A DNA stretch of 36,344 nt from Peterkaempfera griseoplana (GCF_001418575.1 NZ_LIQR01000212.1:1-36344); one strand, 5' to 3'. Positions 1-7,586 are shown, counted from the first letter of the stretch. Notes: generated from the letters alone by a model not told the origin. Numbers and translations are program-made.

Positions 1-43
1 CTCCTAAAGCGGGTGTCGCAGGTTCGAATCCTGCCTGGGGCAC
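1..43 (+). tRNA. tRNA-Arg(CCU), 3' part only (cut by the window edge)
   Basis: The first bases read as an anticodon loop CTCCTAA (anticodon CCT) followed by the 3' anticodon strand AGCGG, a five-base variable loop, a perfect T arm (GCAGG, TTCGAAT, CCTGC), the acceptor 3' strand CTGGGGC and discriminator A. CCA is not encoded. The 5' half would lie before base 1. The same sequence recurs at 1579-1621 without a matching 5' half, so this copy is probably the functional gene side, although that cannot be verified because the 5' half is not visible. Confidence 0.7.
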
Positions 44-49
44 AGAGCA
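1..49 (+). repeat. attL-like direct repeat, copy 1 of 49 bp
   Basis: Bases 1-49 are identical to 1579-1627, and identity stops at base 50 (a versus c). The repeat covers the tRNA 3' half from the anticodon loop onward plus six downstream bases. This is the usual form of the core site used by tyrosine integrases. It lies next to an integrase remnant at 124-810, which supports the att reading. Confidence 0.8.
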
Positions 50-50
50 A

Positions 51-91
51 AGGGCCAGCTCAGAGACTTGCACCTCTGAGGCTGGCCCTTC
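51..91 (+). terminator. Rho-independent-type hairpin after tRNA-Arg
   Basis: The left arm 51-65 pairs with the right arm 74-89 with one bulged base and an 8-nt loop, followed by a short T-rich stretch (CTTCTTT). It lies directly downstream of the tRNA 3' end, and also between the tRNA and the converging integrase remnant. On the att model this hairpin belongs to the inserted element, while the original chromosomal terminator is the one at 1639-1672. Confidence 0.65.
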
Positions 92-123
92 TTTATGGGG
101 AGCCCGCGCCACAAGCGCGCCAC

Positions 124-810
124 TCAGCCGCTGCGTGGCGGCGGTGAAGCATTGCCGTTCTGCTGCTTCCGGATCATCTCGCCCAGCTTGTCGGCGATGG
201 CCCGGTCGCGGTCGCTGGTCATGTGCTGGTAGATCAACGCGGCCCGCGTCGTGCTGTGGCCCATCCTGGTCATCAGCTCCCGCGTGCTGGCGCCAGCGCT
301 GGAAGCGAGCGTGTTCCCGGTGTGACGGAGATCGTGGAAGTGCAGTTCTCCGGTCACGCCGGCCTTGTCGCGCGCGGCCACCCAGACAGCCCGAAAGTTG
401 CTCCGCCGAAGCCTGCCACCGTGGGGGCCGACGAAGACGTGAGCATCCGGGCCGGGCGCTGCGAATAGCTCCAGGTGGCGGACCACGTCGGGCAGGATCT
501 CATCGGGGAAGGAGATCGGCCGGACTCCGGCTGCCGACTTGGGCGCCTTGTCGGTGAGGTGCCCGTTCTGCATCTCCGCCTGAGCCCGCCAGACGCGGAT
601 CACGCGAGTCGATACGTCCACGTCCTTCCGGCGCAGCGAGGCCAGCTCACCGAACCGGAGAGTCGTGAAGGAAGCCAGGAGGATAGCCAGCCGGAAGCGA
701 GGCTGTACCACGTCGGCGACCGCGAGCACTTCCGCAATGGTGAGGACGGGTCGCTCCGGCACGTCATACCGGTCGGCGCCCTTGACTCGACAGGGATTCC
801 GGCGGATCAG
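124..810 (-). pseudogene. Tyrosine recombinase (integrase), N-terminally truncated
   Basis: The frame encodes the catalytic domain of a tyrosine site-specific integrase of the kind carried by actinobacterial integrative elements and phages. From the GTG at 762 the catalytic set is visible: R36 (in LRFGEL), K75, H143 and R146 (HDLRH), H169 (GHS) and Y178 (IYQH). Reading upstream in the same frame, integrase-like sequence (NPCRVKGADRYD) continues to 810 and meets a TGA at 811-813. Full-length relatives are about 380-400 residues, so the arm-binding and core-binding N-terminal domains are missing. No continuation was found in the other frames just upstream, which points to a deletion rather than a single frameshift. 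The stop lies about 75 bp from the att repeat, the normal arrangement. The protein is probably inactive; a shortened product from the GTG cannot be excluded. Confidence 0.8.
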
Positions 811-968
811 TCAGGCCCAAGGAGCCCTGACCGAGTCGCAACAGCTTACGGCCCCCTGATCATGCTCGACCCCAGACCGGACAGGACACCGCCCAAAGCC
901 GCTCCACCAGCCGCGCGGTACTGGTCGCAGAGTGGAATCCCTTCCGCTGGGTTGGCTCGTCCGGCATC
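811..968. other. Non-coding stretch upstream of the integrase remnant
   Basis: I see no supportable gene here. The left edge at about 811 is where homology of the integrase remnant ends, so this is a likely deletion junction within the element. The remainder before the small membrane ORF shows no repeat or RNA signature that I recognise. Confidence 0.3.
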
Positions 969-1196
969 ATGGCCGCCGTGAAGTGGATCTATGCGCGCAC
1001 CAGTGGTCAGATGTTCCTGCTGTTCCTGAGTCTGTGGGCAGTCCTGTACCTGGCTCTGTTTCTCGCGCTGGGCCTATCGTCTGGTTGGGATGCTGGTTCT
1101 TGGCTCACCGTCGGGGCGCCCAGCACTTCCTTTGAGCTGTCATTTCTCGTCAGCCTTGCGCTGGTCTGGCGTCGGCGCGTGGCCCGGCGACGCTGA
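969..1196 (+). CDS. Small hypothetical membrane protein (75 aa)
   Basis: This is a short frame with two strongly hydrophobic segments (roughly residues 15-38 and 55-66) and a basic C-terminal tail (RRRVARRR), which would place the tail in the cytoplasm. I do not recognise the family. There is no clear ribosome binding site before the ATG at 969; an internal ATG at residue 14, just before the first hydrophobic segment, is an alternative start. It lies inside the att-flanked element and could be surviving cargo. Random GC-rich DNA can also produce such a frame, so support is modest. Confidence 0.35.
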   Translation: MAAVKWIYARTSGQMFLLFLSLWAVLYLALFLALGLSSGWDAGSWLTVGAPSTSFELSFLVSLALVWRRRVARRR

Positions 1197-1578
1197 GTCC
1201 GATACGCGCCGTAGCCGTGCCACGTATGGGCGGAGATCAAGTCGGGGCTCGGACGCAAGACGGCACCGGGCGGTGAAGTCCCGGAGCCGTCTCCGGGCCC
1301 TGAAAGGTCGATCAACGCCGACCAACGATGACAATCGGTGACAGCATCAGCGCTGGTTAGCGGGCCGGACCTACCTAGCACCGCAGTTCATCGAGGTGAC
1401 TGATTAGTAGACCGGCAACTGATCACGACAGGTGGGGAGTGGATGGGCGTGCCACAGTCGTGCCATGTGGGACGGGGAACCAGGGGGAACTTCGGTCCGT
1501 CACGGTCGGGCAGTGGAAACCGCGCAGGTGCTGGACGTGCAGGCCAGCGGGCGTACCAGTGATGTCTGGCCGCCCTCG
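1197..1578. other. Right arm of the att-flanked element, no gene seen
   Basis: This stretch between the small membrane ORF and the second att copy contains open frames on both strands, but none has a ribosome binding site, a recognisable motif or convincing codon usage. Bases just left of 1579 do not restore a tRNA anticodon stem (CCTCG cannot pair fully with AGCGG), so the second copy is an att scar and not a complete tRNA gene. Confidence 0.4.
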
Positions 1579-1627
1579 CTCCTAAAGCGGGTGTCGCAGG
1601 TTCGAATCCTGCCTGGGGCACAGAGCA
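1579..1627 (+). repeat. attR-like direct repeat, copy 2 of 49 bp
   Basis: This is an exact copy of bases 1-49, offset by 1578 bp, representing a tRNA-Arg(CCU) 3' half without its 5' half. With copy 1 it delimits a 1.58-kb remnant containing the truncated integrase. The sequence to its right should be the ancestral DNA downstream of the tRNA, which fits the good terminator at 1639-1672. Confidence 0.8.
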
Positions 1628-1638
1628 CGACCAGCGCA

Positions 1639-1672
1639 AACGCCCCGGACCGGTCGAGGTCTGGGGCGTTTT
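1639..1672 (+). terminator. Hairpin terminator right of the att copy
   Basis: AACGCCCCGGACC pairs with GGTCTGGGGCGTT (one G-U pair) across a 6-nt loop and is followed by TT. It sits 12 bp after the tRNA-like 3' end. It is most simply the original tRNA-Arg terminator, separated from its gene by the inserted element. Confidence 0.65.
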
Positions 1673-1819
1673 GACGGTAACGGCCTTCGTGGCAGGCGGT
1701 GATCGCTGCACGATGTGGATTCGAGTGACATCCGAATTCCGGGTATGCAGGGTCACCCGGGGACCGCCGTCAACGTCCTCGCCTCACTGCTCTGTGGGTG
1801 TGGTCCTGGACGCCGGTCC

Positions 1820-2077
1820 CTAACCGACCAGGCGGCGGCGCCAGTCCAGAGGGGTGACGGTGATGGCCCGGCCGGGGTCACGATCCCACTCGGCGTGAAG
1901 TCCGACTGCTTCGAGGGCAGCCACGACCTCGTGACCGATGGCTGCAGTGGTCTCGGACGAGCCGTCGAAGCCACCGTAGAGGAGCGTCAGTCCGTGGCCG
2001 GCCGCGGCGGAGTCCGTGCACTGGCTGTGGAAGTAGACGAAGCCGCGGGCGTCGGGCCTGCCTTCGCCGCCGATCGC
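1820..2077 (-). pseudogene. C-terminal fragment resembling DUF6891 proteins
   Basis: The C-terminal end of a minus-strand frame (from about PDARGFVYFHSQCTDS to the WRRRLVG end) resembles the C-terminal half of small actinobacterial DUF6891-type proteins, as I remember them. They share the GHGLTLLYGGFDGSSETTAAIG segment and the ITVTPLDWRRRLV tail. The N-terminal half, expected to contain a Cys-rich segment, is absent, and sequence upstream of about 2077 looks unrelated in all frames. The function of the family is not known to me. The fragment adds to the decay seen between the att copies. Assignment rests on memory of the family without a search. Confidence 0.4.
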
Positions 2078-2329
2078 CGGCCGCCGAGACGAGGAGCGTG
2101 CGACGCCGTTGGATTGGGCGATGTGGCTCGGAACCCTTGCTGTGTCTGTTTCCAGCGGGTTGAAGTAGAGCCGGTGGGGCGATGGCTTTGGGAGCACAGG
2201 TTCGGCGGTGGGAACCGGAGCTATTTAGCGTGATGGTGTACGACATGCCGCTTTTGGAGTAATCGGGGTTTTGGGCTGTTTGGCCGCTCACGCTGTGATC
2301 GTTGATCCCGGTCGTGTCAGGAGACCCGT

Positions 2330-2870
2330 GTGTACAGGTCGCGTGAGTGGATCTTTGAGCGGATCCGCCGGGACCGGCGTTTGGGCCCGGCGGTGTCGGG
2401 GCGGGCGTTGGCCCTGCGGCACCGGGTGTCGCGGAACACGGTGGCGAAGGCCTTTAGCGCCGTCGGTGCCGGCGAAGCGGAAAGAGCCGCCGCCGCGGTG
2501 GAGCGTGCTGGAGCCGGTGAAGCCGTTAATCGACGCGATACTGCGGGCTGATGTGGGCGCGCCGAGGAAGCAGCGCCCCACCATCGACCGGATTGTTCAG
2601 CGGCTGGCGGGCGAGCACGATTTCGAGCTCGCGGCGTACTCCCTGGTCCGCGACCACGCCGTCAGGCGGCGCCCGGATGCGGAAGGCGGCTTCACCAGGA
2701 CCCAAGAAACGTTCTGGGCCGCGGCCAAGAAGGCGGGGGACCGGAAGGCGCCCGGATGCTGATCGAGGTGCTGCTGCACCGGCAGTTGCCCGCCGACGCG
2801 GTGATGGCCGGGTGGCCACCGTCCTTCGGGTCGGCTCGGTCGGCAGCGACCTGGGGGCGACGGTGATGCC
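2330..2870 (+). pseudogene. IS21-family transposase istA remnant, frameshifted and internally deleted
   Basis: Starting at GTG 2330 (AGGAGA upstream at 2319), the first frame gives the IstA N-terminal helix-turn-helix region (REWIFERIRRDRRLGP, ALRHRVSRNTVAKAF). Homology then moves to a second frame (RWSVLEPVKPLIDAILRAD, APRKQRPTIDRIVQRL, YSLVRDHAV). At about 2690 it jumps to text typical of the IstA C-terminus (FWAAAKKAGDR), so most of the DDE catalytic core is deleted. Further frameshifts near 2745 and 2810 lead to LIEVLLHRQLPADAVMAG and a final ATVLRVGS stretch. No istB and no clear terminal inverted repeats were found. The product cannot be functional; the element is old. Confidence 0.75.
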
Positions 2871-2978
2871 TGCTGTCCTGTGTTGATTAGACACTCCCCT
2901 CCTGCGGCCCTGCCGCCCTGAGCAGCTTCGAAAGAGGGCCAAGGGCAATGGCGGACCGATGAGAGGAAAAGCGTCAGA

Positions 2979-4199
2979 GTGACTGAGTACGACATGACGG
3001 TCGAGGGGCTGCTGGCGGCGGTGGAACAGGCGCCACCAGTAGATTCCGTTGCAGTGGTCGCCCAGGTCCTTGCCGGGCAGATGGATGCCTGTGAGGTCCG
3101 CTTCTGGATCATCGATTTCACCGGCGATGTCTTGCTGTCTCTACCGGTGGGCAATGACGGGGAAGGCGGGGAACAACACCACATCGACCTTCGCGGCACG
3201 CTCCACGAGGAGGTGATCCGCTCCCAGCAACTGCATATCACCCAGACCCCCGGGCCGGTGAGCGGATACCAGGTGCTGGCACCCGTGACCACCCAAGGAG
3301 ATGCCATCGGCATCCTGGAAGTGACCACAACCATCAAGCCCAGCCCACGTCACAGCCACCAGATCGCGCAGGCCGCCCAAGCCCTGGCCTACGTCGTCAC
3401 CTCCAACCGGCGCTTCACCGACCTCTACGAATGGGGCCGGCGCAGCATTCCGCCCACCCTGGCCGCTGAGATCCAGCACAACCTTCTCCCGCAGGCTCTG
3501 TCCTGTGAAGCAGGGCCGATCACTTTCGCCGGCGCCCTCCAGCCAACCCACGACATCTCCGGCGACACCTTCGACTACAGCCTGGACAGGCAGACCCTGC
3601 ACGTCTCCATCACCGATGCCATGGGCCACCACACCTTCGCCGCACTGCTGGCCTCGCTCATCGTCGGTTCCCTTCGCAATACCCGGCGTGCCCGGATCCC
3701 CTTGGCCGAGCAGGCCCGGGCAGCACACCAGGCCGTCCTGGACTACGGCCAAGACGCCACCGTCACGGGCCAGCTCCTGAACATCAACCTGTCCAACGGC
3801 CACGCCCTGTTCGTCAACGCCGGCCACCCCTGGCCACTGCGACTGCGCAACGGCCGGGTCAGCGAGATCCAACCGGAAGTGGACCTGCCCTTCGGTGCAC
3901 CCTGGGACGGCCGCTACCGCGTTCAGGACCTGGACCTGGCCCCCGGAGACAGACTGGTGCTGATCACCGATGGGATGACCGAACGCAACACCACCGCCCT
4001 GGACCTCCCCGCCCGCATCGAAGCCGACGCCGCTCTGCACCCCCGGGAAGCCGTCCGGTCCCTCATGCGCGCCCTCCGCCAAGCCACTCAAGGAAACCTG
4101 CTGGACGACGCCACCGTCGTCTGCCTGGACTGGCATGGCACCAGCTCCAGCCAGCACACCAGCGCGACCAGCGCCGACACCTCCCCGAACCGCCACTGA
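2979..4199 (+). CDS. GAF-SpoIIE serine phosphatase (RsbU-like)
   Basis: The product is a predicted cytoplasmic protein phosphatase of the PPM/SpoIIE class, which in Streptomyces usually dephosphorylates anti-sigma-factor antagonists. Residues about 15-135 look like a GAF sensor domain, and about 175-385 form the phosphatase domain. Metal-binding signatures are visible: SGDTFDY (D196/D199), ITDAMGHH (D213, G216), NAGHPWPLRLRNG, PFGAPWD, LITDGMTERN and DDATVVCLD. The last ~20 residues are a Ser/Thr-rich tail. No membrane segment is present. The GTG at 2979 is preceded by GAGAGG at 2961-2966, a slightly long 12-nt spacing; ATG 2994 is an alternative start. No antagonist or sigma gene is adjacent. 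It lies between att copies two and three and may be island cargo. Confidence 0.85.
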   Translation: MTEYDMTVEGLLAAVEQAPPVDSVAVVAQVLAGQMDACEVRFWIIDFTGDVLLSLPVGNDGEGGEQHHIDLRGTLHEEVIRSQQLHITQTPGPVSGYQVLAPVTTQGDAIGILEVTTTIKPSPRHSHQIAQAAQALAYVVTSNRRFTDLYEWGRRSIPPTLAAEIQHNLLPQALSCEAGPITFAGALQPTHDISGDTFDYSLDRQTLHVSITDAMGHHTFAALLASLIVGSLRNTRRARIPLAEQARAAHQAVLDYGQDATVTGQLLNINLSNGHALFVNAGHPWPLRLRNGRVSEIQPEVDLPFGAPWDGRYRVQDLDLAPGDRLVLITDGMTERNTTALDLPARIEADAALHPREAVRSLMRALRQATQGNLLDDATVVCLDWHGTSSSQHTSATSADTSPNRH

Positions 4200-4387
4200 C
4201 GCACATCGGAACGCGAACACCACCGCAGCCCGCGCTCAGCACACGGAGTCGGGCCTCCTGGCAAGTCTCGGACTTCCTTGCGTTCGTCCTGTCCGGTGCC
4301 ATGGACCTGTGGCACGGGAGGTCCCGGGCCTGGGCTGGGTGGAAATGCGTGGACAGCTCTCCGCCGGGCCCGGCAGAGTGGCCGACC

Positions 4388-5128
4388 GTGACGAGCAGTG
4401 AGCTGTGGACCCGTGCGACCGCCGAGCGCTACGACGCCGAGGAGAACGCAATGTCCTCGGCCGCTGTTCTCGGGCCGACTCTCGACTTCCTCACCGAACT
4501 CGCCGGGGACGGCCGGGCACTGGAGTTCGCCGTCGGAACCGGCAGAGTGGCCGTCCCGCTCCGGGAACGCGGCGTGTCCGTCGTGGGCATCGAGCTGTCC
4601 GAGCACATGGCAGCGGTCCTGCGGCGCAAGATCGACGAGGAGGGACTGCCGGTCACCATCGGCGACATGGCCACGACTGTCGTCCCCGGTGAGTTCACCC
4701 TGGTGTATCTCGTCTACAACACGATCTCCAACCTGCTCACCCAGGACGAGCAGGTCGAGTGCTTCCGCAACGCCGCACGCCACCTGATGCCTGGCGGCCG
4801 CTTCGTCATCGAGCTGGAGACGCCGCCGCTGCGGCTTCTGCCGCCCGGGCAGGTCGCGGTGCCGTTCGACGTCTCCGAGCGGCATCTCGGCTTTGACACC
4901 TTCGACGTGGTCGAGCAGATGCTGGTCTCGCACCATCTCACCCTGGACGGCGACGACGGCCGCTACCGCCGTGGCAGCTCGCGGCACCGGTATGCATGGC
5001 CGGCGGAGCTGGATCTGATGGCACGGATCGCGGGGCTCAAGCTGGAGCGGCGCGTCGCGGACTGGAACGGGGCAGCGTTCACCCAGGACTCCTCGAAGCA
5101 CATCTCCGTGTGGCGCAAGCCGGCCTGA
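4388..5128 (+). CDS. Class I SAM-dependent methyltransferase
   Basis: This 246-residue protein is predicted to transfer a methyl group from S-adenosylmethionine to an unknown acceptor. Motif I is visible at about residues 45-57 (ALEFAVGTGRVAV), followed by the acidic end of beta-2 (VVGIELSEHM), the motif II/III region (VYLVYNTISNLL) and a motif with LMPGGRFVIE, the usual post-motif element. The C-terminal third (AWPAELDLMARIAGL, ISVWRKP) is typical of small-molecule type methyltransferases. I chose GTG 4388 because family homology starts near SSELW; the reading frame is open further upstream to 4301 but that extension looks non-coding. It follows the phosphatase by 188 bp on the same strand. 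No pathway can be inferred from the neighbours. Confidence 0.8.
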   Translation: MTSSELWTRATAERYDAEENAMSSAAVLGPTLDFLTELAGDGRALEFAVGTGRVAVPLRERGVSVVGIELSEHMAAVLRRKIDEEGLPVTIGDMATTVVPGEFTLVYLVYNTISNLLTQDEQVECFRNAARHLMPGGRFVIELETPPLRLLPPGQVAVPFDVSERHLGFDTFDVVEQMLVSHHLTLDGDDGRYRRGSSRHRYAWPAELDLMARIAGLKLERRVADWNGAAFTQDSSKHISVWRKPA

Positions 5129-5303
5129 GGCAGTCCCTTCCGGTCCGGCCCACGGGCTGGGTCGCCCCGGATGGAGCCGACGGCGGTCCGTGACGGCAAC
5201 GGAGTCGTACGGAACGGATGGAGGCGGCACCCCGGGGACCCTCTCGTCGGGGGATCGGCCGGTGGCCCGGCGCGCCTGCGAGGAGGGGCGAACCCCCGGC
5301 GAA

Positions 5304-5346
5304 CTCCAGAAGCGGGTGTCGCAGGTGCGTACCCGGCCCGGGCACA
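5304..5346 (+). repeat. Degenerate third copy of the tRNA-Arg 3' end / att core
   Basis: Aligned to bases 1-44 this stretch has 36 identities, 7 substitutions and one single-base gap, including an exact 17-nt run at 5310-5326 (AAGCGGGTGTCGCAGGT) and an exact GGGCACA end. It has the same orientation as the other two copies. The T arm is broken, so it cannot be a functional tRNA, and no 5' half is visible upstream. It is best read as an old att scar or tRNA relic, lying 11 bp beyond the stop of the SUKH gene. Confidence 0.65.
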
Positions 5347-5357
5347 TGGTGCAGCGG

Positions 5358-6284
5358 TCAGCTCCAGCCGGGAGCAGGGGGTTCGGCGCCGCTGAACCAG
5401 TGGGCGGCGAAGACCCCGGGGGCGGGGTACGGGTGCGCCGGGTCGGTGAGCATGCGGAAGACGAACTCCGCCGTGGTCCCGTGGTACCGCTCCCAGGGGA
5501 CGGGGCCGACGTCCCGGTGGAGGACGGGCCAGCGGTCGGGATCGGGGTCCTCGGTGAGCCAGCAGAAGTCCTGCTCGTGTTCGCTGCTCGCCCACCACAG
5601 CAGCCCGCCCGGCGCCGGGAAGGGCCGGTACGGTTCCCACTGGCTGCTGCCGTGCCCTTCGGCGAACCCGGCGAGGTCCTCGGCATGCCGTCTGATCCGG
5701 TCCGGCAGGTGGATGTCGAGGTAGCCGTCGAAGGTGCCGTCTCCGAACCGCTCGATCAGTTCCTTGTAGTCGCTCGGCAGGGCGGTGCCCAGCCGGGCCT
5801 CGGCCGCCGCCCAGTCGGCCTGGCTGCGCCGGTCCGGGTCCCAGCCCGTGAGCAGCACGAGTTTGTCCACCCAGGAGGCGTCCGCCGGCAGTTCGTCGGG
5901 CTCCGGGAGGCGCCGCTCCGCGACGAGTGCCACCGGGCGTGTGTCGCCGTCGTCGCCGCGGACCGTGCCGCAGCCGACCCACCTCCCGCCGTACATCCAG
6001 GCGCGCATCGACACCAGCCGCGCTCCGAAGGGAGCGAGCAGCGGCAGTCCGGAACGGTCGTTCACCGCCGGGTCGACGTCGCCGTCCACAGCGAGGGCGC
6101 GGGGGCTTCCATGCCGGCACGAGAGCTCCTCGGCCAGCAGGAACAGGCTCTCGAAGTCCGGCACGTCCAGGCAGGTGTGGCCCGCCCTGTGTCCGTCCAC
6201 CTCGCAGCGGGGTCTCCGCAGGTGGTCCAGCGCGCCCTGGTACAGCGGCTCCACGAGGGCGTCGAGAAGTACGGTCACGTCCAT
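5358..6284 (-). CDS. SMI1/KNR4 (SUKH) domain protein
   Basis: This is a 308-residue protein whose C-terminal half matches the SUKH fold: WAAAEARLGTALPSDYKELIERFGDG at about 155-180, followed by a DIHLP segment, a WEPYRPFPAPGGLLWWAS stretch and a long terminal helix region. SUKH proteins are known mainly as immunity proteins against contact-dependent toxins, and as general binding modules. The N-terminal ~145 residues (with HxCLDVPDFESLF and VSMRAWMYGGRWVGCG) are not recognised and may be a second domain. The start codon is uncertain because no good ribosome binding site precedes the ATG at 6284. No toxin gene is adjacent. The gene converges with the methyltransferase and abuts the degenerate att copy, which is a common setting for orphan immunity genes. 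Confidence 0.7.
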   Translation of the reverse strand: MDVTVLLDALVEPLYQGALDHLRRPRCEVDGHRAGHTCLDVPDFESLFLLAEELSCRHGSPRALAVDGDVDPAVNDRSGLPLLAPFGARLVSMRAWMYGGRWVGCGTVRGDDGDTRPVALVAERRLPEPDELPADASWVDKLVLLTGWDPDRRSQADWAAAEARLGTALPSDYKELIERFGDGTFDGYLDIHLPDRIRRHAEDLAGFAEGHGSSQWEPYRPFPAPGGLLWWASSEHEQDFCWLTEDPDPDRWPVLHRDVGPVPWERYHGTTAEFVFRMLTDPAHPYPAPGVFAAHWFSGAEPPAPGWS

Positions 6285-6408
6285 GGCGAGCAGTCAAGCA
6301 CCCGGCACCGACAGCGACGGCCGGTCAGTTCCTGCTGCAGACAGCGGCCGGCCGGGATGCGCCGAGGCGCTGACGATGGCCGCCGGCGGCGGGCGGCACC
6401 GGCCCCCG

Positions 6409-6690
6409 TCAGTGGATGCAGCCGCATCCGGAGGCCGTCCCGGTCGAGGCAGGGATCGCGGCCGGGTCGGCCTGTGCGGCGGAGGTGCGGCAGGCGGTGG
6501 TGCCGCAGCACGCCCTCCGGGGCGTCCGCGGTGCCCTGGGCGGCGCTTTTGCCGAGGGTGTCGGCGTCGGCCTTGACCACGTACACCTCCCAGGGCTCCT
6601 GGCCGGGGCCGGTGACCCAGAGCTTGTCCCGGAGGGCGTAGCAGCGGGAGGTGTCGTTCTCCTCGAAGGTGGCCAGGCCTGCGTTCCAGG
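6409..6690 (-). pseudogene. ArsI/CadI-family metalloenzyme remnant (C-terminal part)
   Basis: One minus-strand frame (about 6682 down to about 6520) reads RCYALRDKLWVTGPGQEPWEVYVVKADADT, which closely resembles the C-terminal part of the ArsI/CadI glyoxalase-fold family. These are C-As lyases or cadmium-induced proteins. After about 6520 the family-like Cys-rich tail (ACCGTTACRTS and CGCIH) continues in a different frame, so there is a frameshift. The N-terminal half of the enzyme (VOC fold with its metal ligands) is absent; upstream sequence is Arg/Pro-rich junk. No arsenic or cadmium resistance genes accompany it. The identification relies on these motifs alone. Confidence 0.6.
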
Positions 6691-6914
6691 CGCGACCGGC
6701 ACGACCGCGTCCACCGCGGGGCGTGGGCGCAGCCTCCCCGGGCGCACGGCCTGACCGGCGCCCGCGGAGGGGCTCAGGGGGGCCGGACGGCGGGCGGCGC
6801 ACCCCGAGGCGTTGCCGGGGTACGCCGCCCGGGTCGGGCGGGGGCGGGCCGGCCCTCGGGTCGCGGTGACCGTTCGCGGAGCCGGCCCGATGGGTCATGG
6901 GGGTGCTCCCCGCG

Positions 6915-7586
6915 TCAGAGGCTGTGGGCGGTGATGTCGCCGTAGGCGGTGGTGGCGTGGATGGCGAGGGGGGCGTCGGCGCCTTCGGTGTTCCTGAGGG
7001 CGTTGTGGATGCGACCGTGGGCGGTGCCGGCGTCGAGGGTGGCGGAGACGGTGCGGGCGGCGCCGACGGTGATGTCGCCGTGTTCGGTGCGCAGGGTGAC
7101 GGTGCCGTGGTGGGCTTCGGTGATGTGGAGGTCGCCCTTCTGGGTGGTGAGCTGGGCGGGGCCGTTGAGGCGGCCGAGGGTGATGTCGCCGGCGGCGAGG
7201 GTGAGGTGGGCAGTCCGGGTCTCGTCGAGCTTGACGGTGGCCTGGGCGGCTTCGAGGGTGACGTCGCCGAGGCGTCCGACGCCGCGCAGGTCGGCGTCGG
7301 CGGCCTTGGCCCGCAGGTGGGAGCCGGTGGGGAGCTGGACGGTGATCTCCAGGGTTCCGGAGGGGCCGAGGACGCGGCCTGCCGCTGCGGGGGTGTGGAT
7401 GTGCAGGACGCCGTCGGTGTAGCTGACCTGGGTCTGCTCGGCGGCCTTGACGTCGCGGCTGCGGGAGGCGTCGGCGGGCAGGACCTCCACGGTGGTGTCG
7501 GCCCGGTCGGCGGCGATGAGCCGGATGTGCCCGGCGGGGATGTCCAGGACGGCGGTGACCGGGGCGGCGGTGGCGAACTTCTGCAT
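6915..7586 (-). CDS. DUF4097-family beta-strand repeat protein
   Basis: The 223-residue protein is built of short repeating beta-strand units typical of DUF4097, a right-handed beta-helix-like repeat: DITLGRLNGPAQLTTQKGDLHITEAHHGTVTLRTEHGDITVG, with G-D-I/L-x-I steps roughly every 17-20 residues. There is no signal peptide or membrane segment. Family members have no established biochemical role. ATG 7586 was chosen over an upstream in-frame start (7670) because GAAGGAGCG precedes it at good spacing. In other streptomycetes such genes often sit behind a small HicB-type or similar regulator; none is seen here, although the upstream region is rich in palindromic GTTGC motifs. Confidence 0.8.
   Translation of the reverse strand: MQKFATAAPVTAVLDIPAGHIRLIAADRADTTVEVLPADASRSRDVKAAEQTQVSYTDGVLHIHTPAAAGRVLGPSGTLEITVQLPTGSHLRAKAADADLRGVGRLGDVTLEAAQATVKLDETRTAHLTLAAGDITLGRLNGPAQLTTQKGDLHITEAHHGTVTLRTEHGDITVGAARTVSATLDAGTAHGRIHNALRNTEGADAPLAIHATTAYGDITAHSL

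Noticed and set aside
1388-1756. Minus-strand frame containing the text QAGFEPATPAL
   Set aside because: This is the well-known spurious translation of a tRNA 3' end read on the antisense strand; it actually supports the tRNA-like repeat at 1579-1627.
1715-2233. Plus-strand 172-codon frame opposite the DUF6891-like fragment
   Set aside because: Shadow composition and no ribosome binding site; the minus strand carries family-like sequence.
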